From Mesorhizobium neociceri (lineage in GTDB: Bacteria; Pseudomonadota; Alphaproteobacteria; Rhizobiales; Rhizobiaceae): DNA of 64,000 bases. Every line of letters starts with the position of its first letter. Within the stretch, counting starts at the first letter, position 1. The translations under genes and the position numbers were made by a program. Under the pieces are notes generated by a model. It did not search any database. It saw nothing but the letters and a program-made list of their open reading frames with translations, and had not been told where the DNA came from. The DNA lies in the NCBI RefSeq assembly GCF_013520985.1, contig NZ_JACDTY010000003.1, forward strand, positions 62,001-126,000, read 5' to 3'. Below, one piece after another: positions 18,244 to 27,122 of the stretch.

Positions 18244-20064
18244 ATGGGCCGCGTTCTTGTTTGGCTGATCGCCGCGATCTCGTTTCTCGCCTTTTCACTT
18301 CAGCCCGCGATGTCGGAGCCGAAACATGCCATCGCCATGCAGGGCGATCCGGCGCTGCCGGCCGACTACACCCATTTCGACTACGCCAATCCCGACGCGC
18401 CCAAGGGCGGCAACATCACTTATTGCGTCGTCGGCAGTTTCGACAATCTGAACCCGTTCATTCTGAAGAGCCTGCGCACCACAGCGCGCGGCATGATGGA
18501 TCTCAACTACGGCAACCTCGTCTTCGAGCCGCTGATGACGCGCAACTATGATGAGGCCTTCAGCCTCTATGGCCTGCTTGCCGACAGCGCCGACATGGAT
18601 CCCGAGCGCAAGTCGATCGAATTCCATCTCAACCCAAATGCAAAGTGGTCTGATGGTGAGCCGGTGACGCCGGAGGACGTGCTGTTTACCTACGATGTCT
18701 TCACCGACAAGGGCCGCCCGCCCTACAGGGATCGCATGAGCCTGATCGCCAAGCTCGAAAAGACCGGCGATCACAGCGTGCGTTTTACCTTCAACGACAA
18801 GGCCAATCGCGAGACGCCTCTGATCATCGCGCTGACGCCGATCATCCCGAAGCATGCCTTCGACAAGGAGACCTTCGACAAGACGACGCTGAAGCCGGTG
18901 ATCGGCAGCGGTCCCTACATCGTCGACAAAGTACAGCCGGGACAGCGCATCGTGTTCAAGCGCAATCCGAATTACTGGGGCAAGGACATCCCTTCCAAGC
19001 GCGGCTTCGACAATTACGACAAAATCACCATCGAATATTTCCTCAACGCCAATGCGAAGACGGAAGCGTTCAAGAAAGGCATCTGCGCTATTTACGATGA
19101 GGGCGATCCGGTCAAGCGCGAGCGCGACATCGATTTTCCCGCTTACCACCGGGGCGAAGTGATCGCAGAAACCTTCGACACAGGAATCCCACCTGTGGTG
19201 ACCGGGTTCCTGTTCAACACCAGGCTGGAGAAATTTTCCAATCCGGTGGTGCGGCGCGCGCTCGGCATGCTCTACGACTTCGAATGGGCCAACAAGAACC
19301 TGTTCGGCGGCAAATACACACGCACGATGAGTTATTGGCAGAATTCCGAACTGTCCGCGCTCGGCCATCCCGCCGACGACAGGGAGAAAGCGCTGCTGGC
19401 GCCCTACCCCGGACGCGTGCCGGCCGATGTCATGGACGGCACATGGCGACCGCCCGTGAATGACGGCACGGGCCAGGATCGCAAGGTGCTGAAGGTGGCT
19501 TTCGACCTGCTGAAGAGCCAAGGCTATGCCGTGAAGGATGGGGTGCTGCAGGACCCCAAGGGAAGCCCCTTCGGTTTCGAAATCCTGACGGCCTCGCAGG
19601 AGGAGGAGCGTTTTGCCGCGATTTATCAGCGCACGCTGGAGAAGATCGGCATCACGGTGACCATCCGCAGCCTCGAAGCCGACCAGATCCAGTCACGCAA
19701 GCAGCGTTTCGATTTCGAGGTGCTGATCGGGTCGAGCGGTTTCAGCAACTCGCTCTCTCCCGGCATCGAGCAGAGCTTTCGCTGGGGTTCTTCAGAAGCC
19801 ACGAGGGAAGGCTCCTTCAATCTGGCCGGCGTTGCCGATCCGGCGGTGGACGCGGCGATCGATGCAATGCTGAGGGCGCGGACCAAGGAAGACTATGTCG
19901 CCGCGGTGCGCGTCCTCGACCGGTTGCTCATCTCCGGCAACTACATGGTGCCGATGCAGTACAACGCGCAGCAATGGCTCGCTTACTGGAATTATCTGGA
20001 CCATCCGAAAAAGACGCCCATATTCGGTTATCAATGGCCGACCTGGTGGCGCAAAGCGAACTAA
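18244..20064 (+). CDS. YejA-like extracellular peptide-binding protein (SBP family 5)
   Basis: The 606-residue product matches the length of E. coli YejA (604). After the signal peptide (cleavage near AMSEP) it shows HAIAMQGDPALPADYTHFDY, APKGGNITY, NLVFEPLMTRN, the family-5 motif WSDGEPVTPEDVLFTYDVF (about residues 136-154), and the long C-terminal domain ending YQWPTWWRKAN. YejA-type proteins deliver oligopeptides, including some peptide antibiotics, to the YejBEF importer. No yejBEF genes follow here; a palindromic repeat comes next. AAGGAG stands seven bases before the ATG. Confidence 0.92.
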   Translation: MGRVLVWLIAAISFLAFSLQPAMSEPKHAIAMQGDPALPADYTHFDYANPDAPKGGNITYCVVGSFDNLNPFILKSLRTTARGMMDLNYGNLVFEPLMTRNYDEAFSLYGLLADSADMDPERKSIEFHLNPNAKWSDGEPVTPEDVLFTYDVFTDKGRPPYRDRMSLIAKLEKTGDHSVRFTFNDKANRETPLIIALTPIIPKHAFDKETFDKTTLKPVIGSGPYIVDKVQPGQRIVFKRNPNYWGKDIPSKRGFDNYDKITIEYFLNANAKTEAFKKGICAIYDEGDPVKRERDIDFPAYHRGEVIAETFDTGIPPVVTGFLFNTRLEKFSNPVVRRALGMLYDFEWANKNLFGGKYTRTMSYWQNSELSALGHPADDREKALLAPYPGRVPADVMDGTWRPPVNDGTGQDRKVLKVAFDLLKSQGYAVKDGVLQDPKGSPFGFEILTASQEEERFAAIYQRTLEKIGITVTIRSLEADQIQSRKQRFDFEVLIGSSGFSNSLSPGIEQSFRWGSSEATREGSFNLAGVADPAVDAAIDAMLRARTKEDYVAAVRVLDRLLISGNYMVPMQYNAQQWLAYWNYLDHPKKTPIFGYQWPTWWRKAN

Positions 20065-20133
20065 GCATGATCCCGAAAAGTGGTTGCCGGTTTTCTCGGA
20101 CAAACGGAAAACCGTTTTGTCTAGAGATCATGC
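20065..20133. repeat. Rhizobial palindromic repeat, GCATGATC family (long copy)
   Basis: Arms GCATGATC (20065-20072) and GATCATGC (20126-20133) enclose CCCGAAAAGTGG, CCGGTTTTC and GGAAAACCG segments. The copy abuts the stop codon of the YejA-like gene. Related copies lie at 24025-24072 and 55742-55764. Confidence 0.85.
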
Positions 20134-20163
20134 TCAAGCAAGTGTTCGCGGCAGGAGATCGAG

Positions 20164-20844
20164 ATGAGCGAAGATAATTCCATTACCGTCGACGTGGTCT
20201 CGGACGCCGTTTGCCCCTGGTGCTTCATCGGTCAGAAGCGGCTCGACAAGGCGATTGCCGCTGCCGGCGACGTCGAGGTGCATGTGCGCTGGCGGCCGTT
20301 CCAGCTTGACCCGACCATTCCGCCCGGGGGCAAAGACCGGCGTGAATACATGATGGCCAAGTTCGGCAGTGAGGAGCGTATCCGCCAGATGCATGCCCGC
20401 ATCGAGCCGCTTGGCGAAGCCGAAGGCATCGATTTCGCCTTCGACGCCATCAAGGTCGCCGCCAACACGCTGGACGCGCATCGCCTCATCCGCTGGGCCG
20501 GGGCAGCCGGCGAAGCCGTGCAGAACCGCTTGGTGCGCCGGCTGTTCCAATTGTATTTCGAGGAAGGCGCCAATATCGGCGATCACGCGGTGCTGATCGA
20601 AGCCGCCCGCGAAGCCGGCATGGACGCCGCCGTGGTCGAGACGCTGCTGCCAACCGACGCCGACGTCGAGGCGGTGCGCACAGAAATCGCCACGGCATCG
20701 CGGATGGGGATCACCGGCGTGCCGTGCTTCCTGCTCGAAGGCAAATATGCCGTCATGGGCGCGCAGGACGCCGACACGCTGGCCGACGCCATCCGCCAGG
20801 TCGCCGCCGCCAAGGCCAAGGGCGAGCTGGAAAAGACTGGTTGA
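20164..20844 (+). CDS. DsbA-family oxidoreductase, FrnE type
   Basis: The 226-residue product starts VDVVSDAVCPWCFIGQKRL, with the thioredoxin-fold active site CPWC at about residues 17-20 and no signal peptide, so it is cytoplasmic. GITGVPCFLLEGKYAVMGAQ (about 182-201) contains the cis-proline region. This is the FrnE/DSBA-like oxidoreductase family, related to 2-hydroxychromene-2-carboxylate isomerases; FrnE proteins have disulfide isomerase activity in some bacteria. GCAGGAG precedes the ATG. The gene follows a palindromic repeat and is convergent with a broken gene. Confidence 0.9.
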   Translation: MSEDNSITVDVVSDAVCPWCFIGQKRLDKAIAAAGDVEVHVRWRPFQLDPTIPPGGKDRREYMMAKFGSEERIRQMHARIEPLGEAEGIDFAFDAIKVAANTLDAHRLIRWAGAAGEAVQNRLVRRLFQLYFEEGANIGDHAVLIEAAREAGMDAAVVETLLPTDADVEAVRTEIATASRMGITGVPCFLLEGKYAVMGAQDADTLADAIRQVAAAKAKGELEKTG

Positions 20845-21278
20845 TTACTTGACCGTCACCTTGGCCTTGCTGACGAAGAAGCCATGGCCATTGCTGCCCG
20901 TGCAGGTCAGTCCTTGGTTGACGACTGGCAGGTAAACGGGCCTTTGCTCCAGCTGTTGCCATAGGCCAGCTTGGCGACATCGCTGCAGCAGCCCTGCTCG
21001 CCCGGATTCTTGACCAACGTCGCCGGCCCGTTCGGCCCGAGGATCACAGTGACGTAGCTGGGCTCGACGCGCGAGCAGCTCAGTTCCGGACCGCCATCCT
21101 GCGGCTCGTAGGTGCTGGTGCCACCCTTGGGTGTGTAGATGCAGCCGATATTGCCGGAGGGAGTGTTGAACTCGATTTGGCCCTCGGCGCTCGCCGCAAT
21201 GGTCTGGTTGCCGGCATGCGCCAGAGGCAGAAAGGCAAAGAGCGACAGGATTGCAGGGGCGGCTGCGCGTGCAAGCAT
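20845..21278 (-). pseudogene. DUF6636-like secreted protein gene with a single-base frameshift
   Basis: From the ATG at 21278 (AAGGAAG eight bases upstream) the frame gives a signal peptide and IEFNTPSGNIGCIYTPKGG, with later GPFTCQSSTK, then stops at 20907. The adjoining frame continues the same family text at once (GLTCTGSNGHGFFVSKAKVTVK) to a stop at 20845. One missing C at about 20912-20913 would restore a single reading frame of about 145 residues with four or more paired cysteines. This is either a real recent mutation or a sequencing error. The family is exported with unknown role. Confidence 0.75.
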
Positions 21279-21814
21279 TGGGGAGCTTCCTTGTTGGAGG
21301 ACCGGATATGCATGGGTGCCGGCAGTGTCGTGCAAGGTTCAACCGGCGGCGTATGAATTGTCAAATCTTGGTGGGCGGCAGCTAAAGCGCGGCTGGTCGA
21401 GCATGTCCGCTTCATCAGCGGCGAAGTGGTGATCGACAGCTATGACGCCGCCGCCGAGACCATTTCCGTGCGCTTCTAGGCTTCGGGAAAGGATGATTCA
21501 GGCAAACCCGAAGTGATCACAGACGGCAAATTTCCGGTGTCCTCGTCAGCCCGCAGTCGGAAAACTGGCTGATCGGCAAGGTCGATCGGTTCACGAAACC
21601 GTGAATCCGGCTTCCCCGAGGGAAGCTTTTCGCAAATCTCAGCGTTCTCACAAAACATTGAAACAAAACGGGATATTCGGCCTGGAGACGGCTGTCTCCA
21701 CGCACCACCTGTTGCCTCATGGCAACGGCAGGTGGGCTGCCTCACATTCGCCGCGATAAAATTAATAGAAAATGATCAATTGGTGTTACTATCCGTAACA
21801 AAACTAAAAAAGGT
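21279..21814. other. Gene-free stretch with an orphan C-terminal remnant
   Basis: Plus-strand codons 21390-21479 read RLVEHVRFISGEVVIDSYDA and continue to a TAG; the text looks like the end of a real protein but has no start. A terminator-like hairpin follows at 21610-21630. The rest, up to the ABC exporter, is AT-richer and holds no recognisable gene. Confidence 0.4.
21610..21630 (+). terminator. Terminator-like hairpin
   Basis: GCTTCCC (21610-21616) pairs with GGGAAGC (21620-21626) across a three-base loop and is followed by TTTT. No intact plus-strand gene precedes it; it may belong to the decayed gene ending at 21479. Confidence 0.35.
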
Positions 21815-23812
21815 TTGGGCGGGATTGTGATTCGGGTCGACAGACCGCGACGTTCAATATCGGCACTTCGGAACCGCGACGCCGCCGGTGGCCCGTCGCC
21901 CCTGACGCCAGTATCGTCGATGCGGACCTTCTGGGGACTGATGCGGGCCTACTGGTTCTCGGACCGGTGGAGGGAGGCCTGGACCCTCACCATCGTCATC
22001 GCTGTTCTCACGACGCTGCTCAGCAAAGCCGGGGTCTGGCTGGCCCTGATGATCGGGGAACTGACCTACTCGATCAATTTCTACCACGACGCCGCCAACA
22101 CCTCGCCGCTCAGGACGACGCTGACCAGCGGGGTGCTCGTCATCGTCCTCTTTGTGCTCAAGGATGCCGTCATCGCAGGTACAAGAAGCCTTGTATCGGC
22201 GACCTTGCACCGCAAGTGGCGTGGCTGGCTGAACAGCCAGTTCAACGAAGCGCTGCTCGACGGCAATCATACCCATTTCCATGCCCAGCATGGTTCGGCA
22301 GACAGCGGAGCCGCCGCGCCGGACAATATCGACCAGCGTATCCAGGAATCGATCAAAGGCATGACGGGCGGAGCGATCGGCCTTGCCATGGGCCTGCTCG
22401 GCGTCGCCACCTCGCTCTATTTTGTCGGCGAGAACCTGCTTCAAACCTCGGTGGAGGTCAAAGGGCTGGAGTTCCTCGGCAGCTATGGCAGCTCAGTTCT
22501 GGCCTTGCTGGCGGTCGCCACCTACGTGCCGATCAACACTTGGATCGCAGTGAGGCTTGGAAAAGCCATGGAACGACTGAATGTGCGGCTGCAGCAGGCC
22601 GAGGGCAGCTATCGCAGCGAGTTGACGACCTTTCTGCGCCGCAGTTTTCATGTCGCAGCCTCCCGTGCGGAAGACGTTCAAAAGACCATGCACAACCGGC
22701 TCTACGGCGACATCGACCGGACCTGGGCGCGGTTGATCGTCGTCACCGTCGGTTACAATGCCTTCGAAGCGGTCCACAATTTCCTAGGCTATCGCATCAT
22801 CGCTTATGCACCCGGTCTGGTCTCCTTTATTCACAACAAGCTTGACCTCAAAGGCTATGTGACCGGCGCCGAGATGATCAATCAGCTGATCGGCCAGTGT
22901 TCCTGGCTCATCCACGTGATGCCCGATATCGCAACGCTCAGAGCCAACAGCCAGCGCGTCACCGAATTGGCGAACGCCATCGAGAACGTCCAGCAGCCGC
23001 AGGAATTCTACAGCCAGAGCGGCCGCTCCGACTTCCACTATGCGAGCCAGAACCCGGTCTTTGGCCTCACCATCCAGAAGCTCGAACTGGCGCATCAGGG
23101 CGAAGATGCCACGCCGTTCCTGAGTGCGGCCAATCTGCGCTTCCGGCGCGGCGAGTGGACGTTCCTGAGGGGTGAATCCGGCTGCGGCAAGACTTCACTG
23201 ATCAAGGCGATCAACGGCCTGTGGCCCTATGGCCGCGGCACCATCGTCTTCCCCGACGGCGTGAAGAGTTTCTATGCCGCCCAGGAGGTCAAGCTGCCGC
23301 AGGTGTCGCTGAAGCAGCTGGTATGCCTGCCCGGCTCCGAGCAGGACTATGGCGATGCGCAGGTGGCGTCTGCTCTGCACAAGGCCGGCCTTGGCGACTT
23401 CATCGAACACATGGCCGACGAAAGCCGCGAGGGAAAGATCTGGGATCAGATGCTTTCCGGCGGCCAGAAGCAGAAGCTGGTGGTGGCCCGCATCGTGCTG
23501 CAGCAGCCTGGGCTGCTGTTCCTCGACGAAGCGACCGGCGCGCTCGATCCGGATGGCAAGATCGCTTTCCACCAGGCGATCAAGGACAATTGTCCCGACG
23601 TCACGGTGATCAGCATCATGCACGAGGCGGTGGCGCCACGATCGGCATCGGGAGATGAATTCTACCACAGCGTGGTTGCGATCGCCGACGGTGTCGCCAC
23701 CAAGAAGCCGCTTGTTCCGAACCTGCCGCGCGAGCTCACCACGATCCTTACGCAGCCGCGGCCGGTCGAGGACAAATGGATGCGTTTTTCGCGCCGGCTG
23801 AAGCAAAAATAG
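21815..23812 (+). CDS. ABC transporter with fused membrane and ATPase domains, YddA/BacA (SbmA)-like
   Basis: The 665-residue product has an N-terminal membrane domain of the SbmA/BacA type (FWGLMRAYWFSDRWREAW near residues 39-56, about six helices to residue 380) and a C-terminal ATPase with Walker A GESGCGKTS (about 451-459), signature LSGGQKQKLVVAR and Walker B LLFLDEATGALD. The fused form resembles YddA and the long BacA-related proteins of rhizobia, which affect very-long-chain fatty acids or peptide uptake. Substrate unknown. The start is uncertain: TTG at 21815, GTG at 21827, or the ATG at 21920 (MRTFWGLMRAYW), which is the point where family similarity begins. Confidence 0.85.
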   Translation: MGGIVIRVDRPRRSISALRNRDAAGGPSPLTPVSSMRTFWGLMRAYWFSDRWREAWTLTIVIAVLTTLLSKAGVWLALMIGELTYSINFYHDAANTSPLRTTLTSGVLVIVLFVLKDAVIAGTRSLVSATLHRKWRGWLNSQFNEALLDGNHTHFHAQHGSADSGAAAPDNIDQRIQESIKGMTGGAIGLAMGLLGVATSLYFVGENLLQTSVEVKGLEFLGSYGSSVLALLAVATYVPINTWIAVRLGKAMERLNVRLQQAEGSYRSELTTFLRRSFHVAASRAEDVQKTMHNRLYGDIDRTWARLIVVTVGYNAFEAVHNFLGYRIIAYAPGLVSFIHNKLDLKGYVTGAEMINQLIGQCSWLIHVMPDIATLRANSQRVTELANAIENVQQPQEFYSQSGRSDFHYASQNPVFGLTIQKLELAHQGEDATPFLSAANLRFRRGEWTFLRGESGCGKTSLIKAINGLWPYGRGTIVFPDGVKSFYAAQEVKLPQVSLKQLVCLPGSEQDYGDAQVASALHKAGLGDFIEHMADESREGKIWDQMLSGGQKQKLVVARIVLQQPGLLFLDEATGALDPDGKIAFHQAIKDNCPDVTVISIMHEAVAPRSASGDEFYHSVVAIADGVATKKPLVPNLPRELTTILTQPRPVEDKWMRFSRRLKQK

Positions 23813-24189
23813 CAATCACACCAAACTCTTGCCGAGCCGCAACAGTGCGGCAACGGCGGCGGTCGATCACAGTCTCGCGATCCGACCTTCCCGCGCGCAT
23901 TTTCCGCGCACTCTGCGATTGACTCGCCAAAATGCGCTCCTATGTTGCGCCCGCTCGCAGAATTCCAACCTACAGCGCCGCGCGTCACTTCCGACGCGCA
24001 AAGGACGCTGTAGAATTTTGAATTGCGCATGATCCTTTCCGAAAATCGAAACCGATTTTCGAGGTCATGCGCTAACCCGCGAGCAGAAAGGTCACCGCGC
24101 CATGCCTGGCGACAGTAGTCGAACGCAACCGCCGTCCGCCTAGACGTGACCTGATGGCTCACGTCCTGCCGGACGGCAAGGAGTGAGCC
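23813..24189. other. Long leader and intergenic region before mgtE
   Basis: 377 bases without a gene. It contains a palindromic repeat (24025-24072) and, nearer the gene, a set of nested and competing inverted repeats (24098-24191) described separately. No open frame of interest. Confidence 0.7.
24025..24072. repeat. Rhizobial palindromic repeat, GCATGATC family
   Basis: GCGCATGATCC (24025-24035) faces GGTCATGCGC (24063-24072); inside, GAAAATCG (24041-24048) pairs with CGATTTTC (24053-24060). Near-perfect cruciform just upstream of the mgtE leader. Confidence 0.8.
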
Positions 24190-24191
24190 AT
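24098..24191 (+). promoter_or_regulatory. Structured mgtE leader with mutually exclusive pairings, candidate riboswitch
   Basis: Three elements are visible. A hairpin CGCCA-TGCC-TGGCG spans 24098-24111. A nested structure follows: outer arms GCCGTCCG (24131-24138) and CGGACGGC (24170-24177), inner arms GACGTGA (24143-24149) and TCACGTC (24159-24165). Finally ATGGCTCAC (24154-24162), which includes part of the inner stem, is an exact nine-base complement of GTGAGCCAT (24183-24191), the segment between the AAGGAG ribosome-binding site (24178-24183) and the mgtE start codon. The two folds cannot coexist, the usual design of a translational switch. The Firmicute M-box is not recognisable here; ligand is unknown, magnesium being the obvious guess. 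Confidence 0.6.
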
Positions 24192-25557
24192 GAACGAAGT
24201 TTCCCCCGTCGTAGCGGGCGACGATGCCGTCGCAATCGCCCGTATCCTTGCCAATGATCACGTCGCCGATGTCGTCGAGGCCCTGAACCGGGAGCGTCGC
24301 GAAACCGCGATAGAACTGCTTTGCGAAGTGCCGTTCGAGCGGCTGGTCGAGATCTTCGACCAGCCCGAACTCGACGGCGCCTCCGAACTCGCCGAGGCGC
24401 TGCCGCGCACCAAGGCGTGCAAGCTGCTGACCGCCATGTCGGTCGACCGCGCCGCCGATATCTTGCGCGAGCTGGACGAGCCGGCGCGTTCCGAGTTGCT
24501 CGGCGGGCTGGCGCCGCCACTGCGGGCAACGCTGCTTTCCATTCTCGGCTACCCCGAAGGCAGTGCCGCCTCGATCATGACGACCGAGTTCGTCAGTGTG
24601 CCTTCGGATTGGACCGTCGGCCGCACGCTCGACTACATCCGTAAGGTCGAGCGGACGCGCGAGACCGTCTACGCCATCTACATCGTCGATCCCGACACGC
24701 ATGTGCTGGTGCGCTCGACCGGTCTGCGCCGGCTGATTACCGGCGAGCCGGACGATCCGATCCTGTCGGTGGCGCCGGACCGCGCGCCGGTGACGGTGAC
24801 GCCGTTGACTGAGCGCGAAAGCCTGGCGCAGACGATCTCCAAATACGATCTGCTCGCGGTTCCCGTCGTCGACCACGGCAAGATCCTCGGCATCGTCACC
24901 ATCGACGACATCATCGACACCATGATCGAGGCGACGACCGAGGACGTGCACCGTTTCGGCGGCATGGAGGCGCTGGACGAGCCCTACATGAAGATGAGTT
25001 TTCTCGCCATGATCAAGAAGCGCGGCGGCTGGCTGTGTGCACTATTCATCTCAGAGATGCTGACCGCCAATGCCATGCAAAGCTATGAGGGTGAACTGGA
25101 AAAGGCGATCGTGCTCACTCTGTTCATCCCGCTGATCATGAGCTCGGGCGGCAATTCCGGTTCGCAGGCGACCTCGCTCGTCATTCGCGCGCTGGCGCTG
25201 CGCGAGATCGGCCTTCGCGACTGGTGGCGGGTGGCGTTGCGCGAATTGCCTACCGGTCTCGTGCTCGGCGCCATGCTCGGCGTGGTCGGTATCTGCCGCA
25301 TCGCGCTCTGGCAATATATGGGCTTCTACGACTATGGGCCGCATTGGCCGCTGATCGCTACGACGGTGGGCGCGGCACTCCTTGGCATCGTCACCTTCGG
25401 TTCGCTGTCGGGATCGATGCTGCCCTTCGCGCTGAAACGGATCGGCTTCGATCCGGCGAGTGCCTCAGCACCCTTCGTCGCCACGCTGGTCGATGTCACC
25501 GGCCTGGTGATCTATTTCTCGGTGGCGCTGGTCATCCTGCGCGGCACGCTGCTGTAG
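24190..25557 (+). CDS. mgtE: Magnesium transporter MgtE
   Basis: The 455-residue product has the MgtE order: N-terminal helical domain (residues about 15-125, with repeated ALPRTKACKLLTAMSVDRAA-like helices), two CBS domains (about 130-255; VPVVDHGKILGIVTIDDIID), a linking helix, and five membrane helices with SSGGNSGSQATSLVIRALAL (about 318-337), the ion-pore signature. MgtE is a magnesium channel/transporter of the inner membrane gated by cytoplasmic magnesium through the N and CBS domains. The gene stands alone and is preceded by the competing leader structures described at 24098-24191. Confidence 0.95.
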   Translation: MNEVSPVVAGDDAVAIARILANDHVADVVEALNRERRETAIELLCEVPFERLVEIFDQPELDGASELAEALPRTKACKLLTAMSVDRAADILRELDEPARSELLGGLAPPLRATLLSILGYPEGSAASIMTTEFVSVPSDWTVGRTLDYIRKVERTRETVYAIYIVDPDTHVLVRSTGLRRLITGEPDDPILSVAPDRAPVTVTPLTERESLAQTISKYDLLAVPVVDHGKILGIVTIDDIIDTMIEATTEDVHRFGGMEALDEPYMKMSFLAMIKKRGGWLCALFISEMLTANAMQSYEGELEKAIVLTLFIPLIMSSGGNSGSQATSLVIRALALREIGLRDWWRVALRELPTGLVLGAMLGVVGICRIALWQYMGFYDYGPHWPLIATTVGAALLGIVTFGSLSGSMLPFALKRIGFDPASASAPFVATLVDVTGLVIYFSVALVILRGTLL

Positions 25558-25573
25558 CAGCCTAGCCCTGTTC

Positions 25574-25603
25574 CCACCGCGGCAAGAAACCTTGCCGTGG
25601 TGG
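25574..25603. terminator. Hairpin between convergent mgtE and gor
   Basis: CCACCGCGGCAAG (25574-25586) and CTTGCCGTGGTGG (25591-25603) pair with one G-T across a four-base loop. There is no T run, so it may terminate weakly or mark mRNA ends. Confidence 0.5.
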
Positions 25604-25622
25604 AGCGCTGTTCCGGCATGCA

Positions 25623-27014
25623 TCAATCGACCCGCACGCCGTCCTTCACGCGGTAGGTCGGCTTGTACATGGTGACCAGTTCTTCCGCCGCCGTCGGGTG
25701 GACGGCCATGGTGCGGTCGAAATCGTCCTTGGTAACGCCTGCCTTCAGCGGAATGCCGAGAAGCTGCGCCATCTCGCCGGCGTCCGGTCCAAGAATGTGC
25801 GCGCCGAGCACTTTTCGCGTGGCGCCATCGACCACCAGCTTGGTCAGCATCTTTTCGTCGCGGCCGGACAGCGTGTGCCGCATCGGCCGGAACGTGGCGC
25901 GGTAGATCTCGATATCGGAATAGCGCTTGACGGCATCGTCTTCGGACAGGCCGACGGTGCCGATCTCCGGCTGGGAGAATACGGCGGTCGGGATGGTGTC
26001 GTGGTCGGGCGCGGTCGGATTTCCCTTGAAGGCGGTCTCGATGAAGCACATCGCTTCGTGGATCGCCACCGGCGTCAACTGCACGCGGTTGGTGACGTCG
26101 CCGATCGCCCAGATGTTGTCGATGTTGGTGCGGGAATACTGGTCGACGACGATGGCGCCGGTCTTGCCGAGCTCGATACCGACGCCTTCCAGGCCCATAT
26201 TCTCGGTGTTGGGGATGCGGCCGATGGCGAGCATGACCTGGTCGACCGTCAACACCTTGCCGCCGGTGACCAGCGCGTCCAGACGCCCGTCCGGTCGCTT
26301 GCGGACCCATTCCGACACGGCGTGACAGAGGATCTTGATGCCCTTCTTTTCCATGGTTTCGTGCAGCATGTGCCGCAGGTCCATGTCGAAGCGCGACAGT
26401 ATCTCCTTGCCGCGGTAGACCAGCGTGGTGTCGACGCCCAAGCCATGGAAGATGTTGGCGAATTCGACGGCGATATAGCCGCCGCCCTCGATCATGATCG
26501 CCTTCGGCAGCCGCTTGAGGTCGAAGACCTCGTTGGAAAAGATGCAATGCTCATGGCCGGGGAGCGCGGGATGCGGCGCCGGCCGTCCGCCGGTGGCGAT
26601 CAGGATCTGGTCGGCGGTGACGGTGCGGTCGTCGCCCAAAAGATGCACGACATGCGGGTCGACCAGCATGGCGCGCGAGTGGAACGTCTCGCCGCCGGCG
26701 CCTTTGACGTTCTTTTCGTAAATCGCTTCCAGCCGGGCGATCTCGCGGTCCTTGTTGGCGACCAGCGTCGGCCAGTCGAAGCTCGCCTCCGGCACCGTCC
26801 AGCCATAGCCGGCGGCATCGGCGAAATGCTCGGGAAATTGCGAGGCATAGACGTAGAGCTTCTTCGGCACGCAGCCTCTGATAACGCAGGTGCCGCCATA
26901 GCGGTATTCCTCGGCGATGCCGACGCGTTTGCCGAGCGCTGCCGCCACGCGCGCCGCTCTCACCCCACCGGAGCCGCCGCCGATGACGAAGAGATCGTAG
27001 TCGTAACCGGCCAT
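25623..27014 (-). CDS. gor: Glutathione-disulfide reductase
   Basis: The 463-residue flavoprotein starts MAGYDYDLFVIGGGSGGVRA with the FAD-binding motif. The redox-active pair lies in GGTCVIRGCVPKKL (about residues 39-52); the NADPH site is IMIEGGGYIAVEFANIFHGL followed by the arginine in VYRGKEILSRFD that favours NADPH over NADH; the C-terminal catalytic HPTAAEE is present. It reduces glutathione disulfide in the cytoplasm. AAGGAG precedes the ATG at 27014 by eight bases; the frame is open upstream but that part is terminator sequence. It is separated from the DUF2059 gene by a terminator. Confidence 0.95.
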   Translation of the reverse strand: MAGYDYDLFVIGGGSGGVRAARVAAALGKRVGIAEEYRYGGTCVIRGCVPKKLYVYASQFPEHFADAAGYGWTVPEASFDWPTLVANKDREIARLEAIYEKNVKGAGGETFHSRAMLVDPHVVHLLGDDRTVTADQILIATGGRPAPHPALPGHEHCIFSNEVFDLKRLPKAIMIEGGGYIAVEFANIFHGLGVDTTLVYRGKEILSRFDMDLRHMLHETMEKKGIKILCHAVSEWVRKRPDGRLDALVTGGKVLTVDQVMLAIGRIPNTENMGLEGVGIELGKTGAIVVDQYSRTNIDNIWAIGDVTNRVQLTPVAIHEAMCFIETAFKGNPTAPDHDTIPTAVFSQPEIGTVGLSEDDAVKRYSDIEIYRATFRPMRHTLSGRDEKMLTKLVVDGATRKVLGAHILGPDAGEMAQLLGIPLKAGVTKDDFDRTMAVHPTAAEELVTMYKPTYRVKDGVRVD

Positions 27015-27073
27015 GCTGACGCTCCTTGCCTCAAGAAATGTTTGAGACAGGTAGGCTGCATGAGGCCAAAAGA

Positions 27074-27099
27074 AAAGCCCGGTTTGCACCGGGCTTTCT
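27074..27099 (-). terminator. Terminator after the DUF2059 gene
   Basis: AAAGCCCGGT (27074-27083) and ACCGGGCTTT (27088-27097) flank TTGC. Read on the minus strand the stem is followed by a T-rich stretch, 24 bases after the DUF2059 stop codon and before gor. Confidence 0.85.
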
Positions 27100-27122
27100 T
27101 GGTCCAGCGGCAAGGATGCCGG

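Noticed and set aside
18295..19521. 408-codon minus-strand open frame
   Set aside because: Antisense shadow of the YejA-like binding protein.
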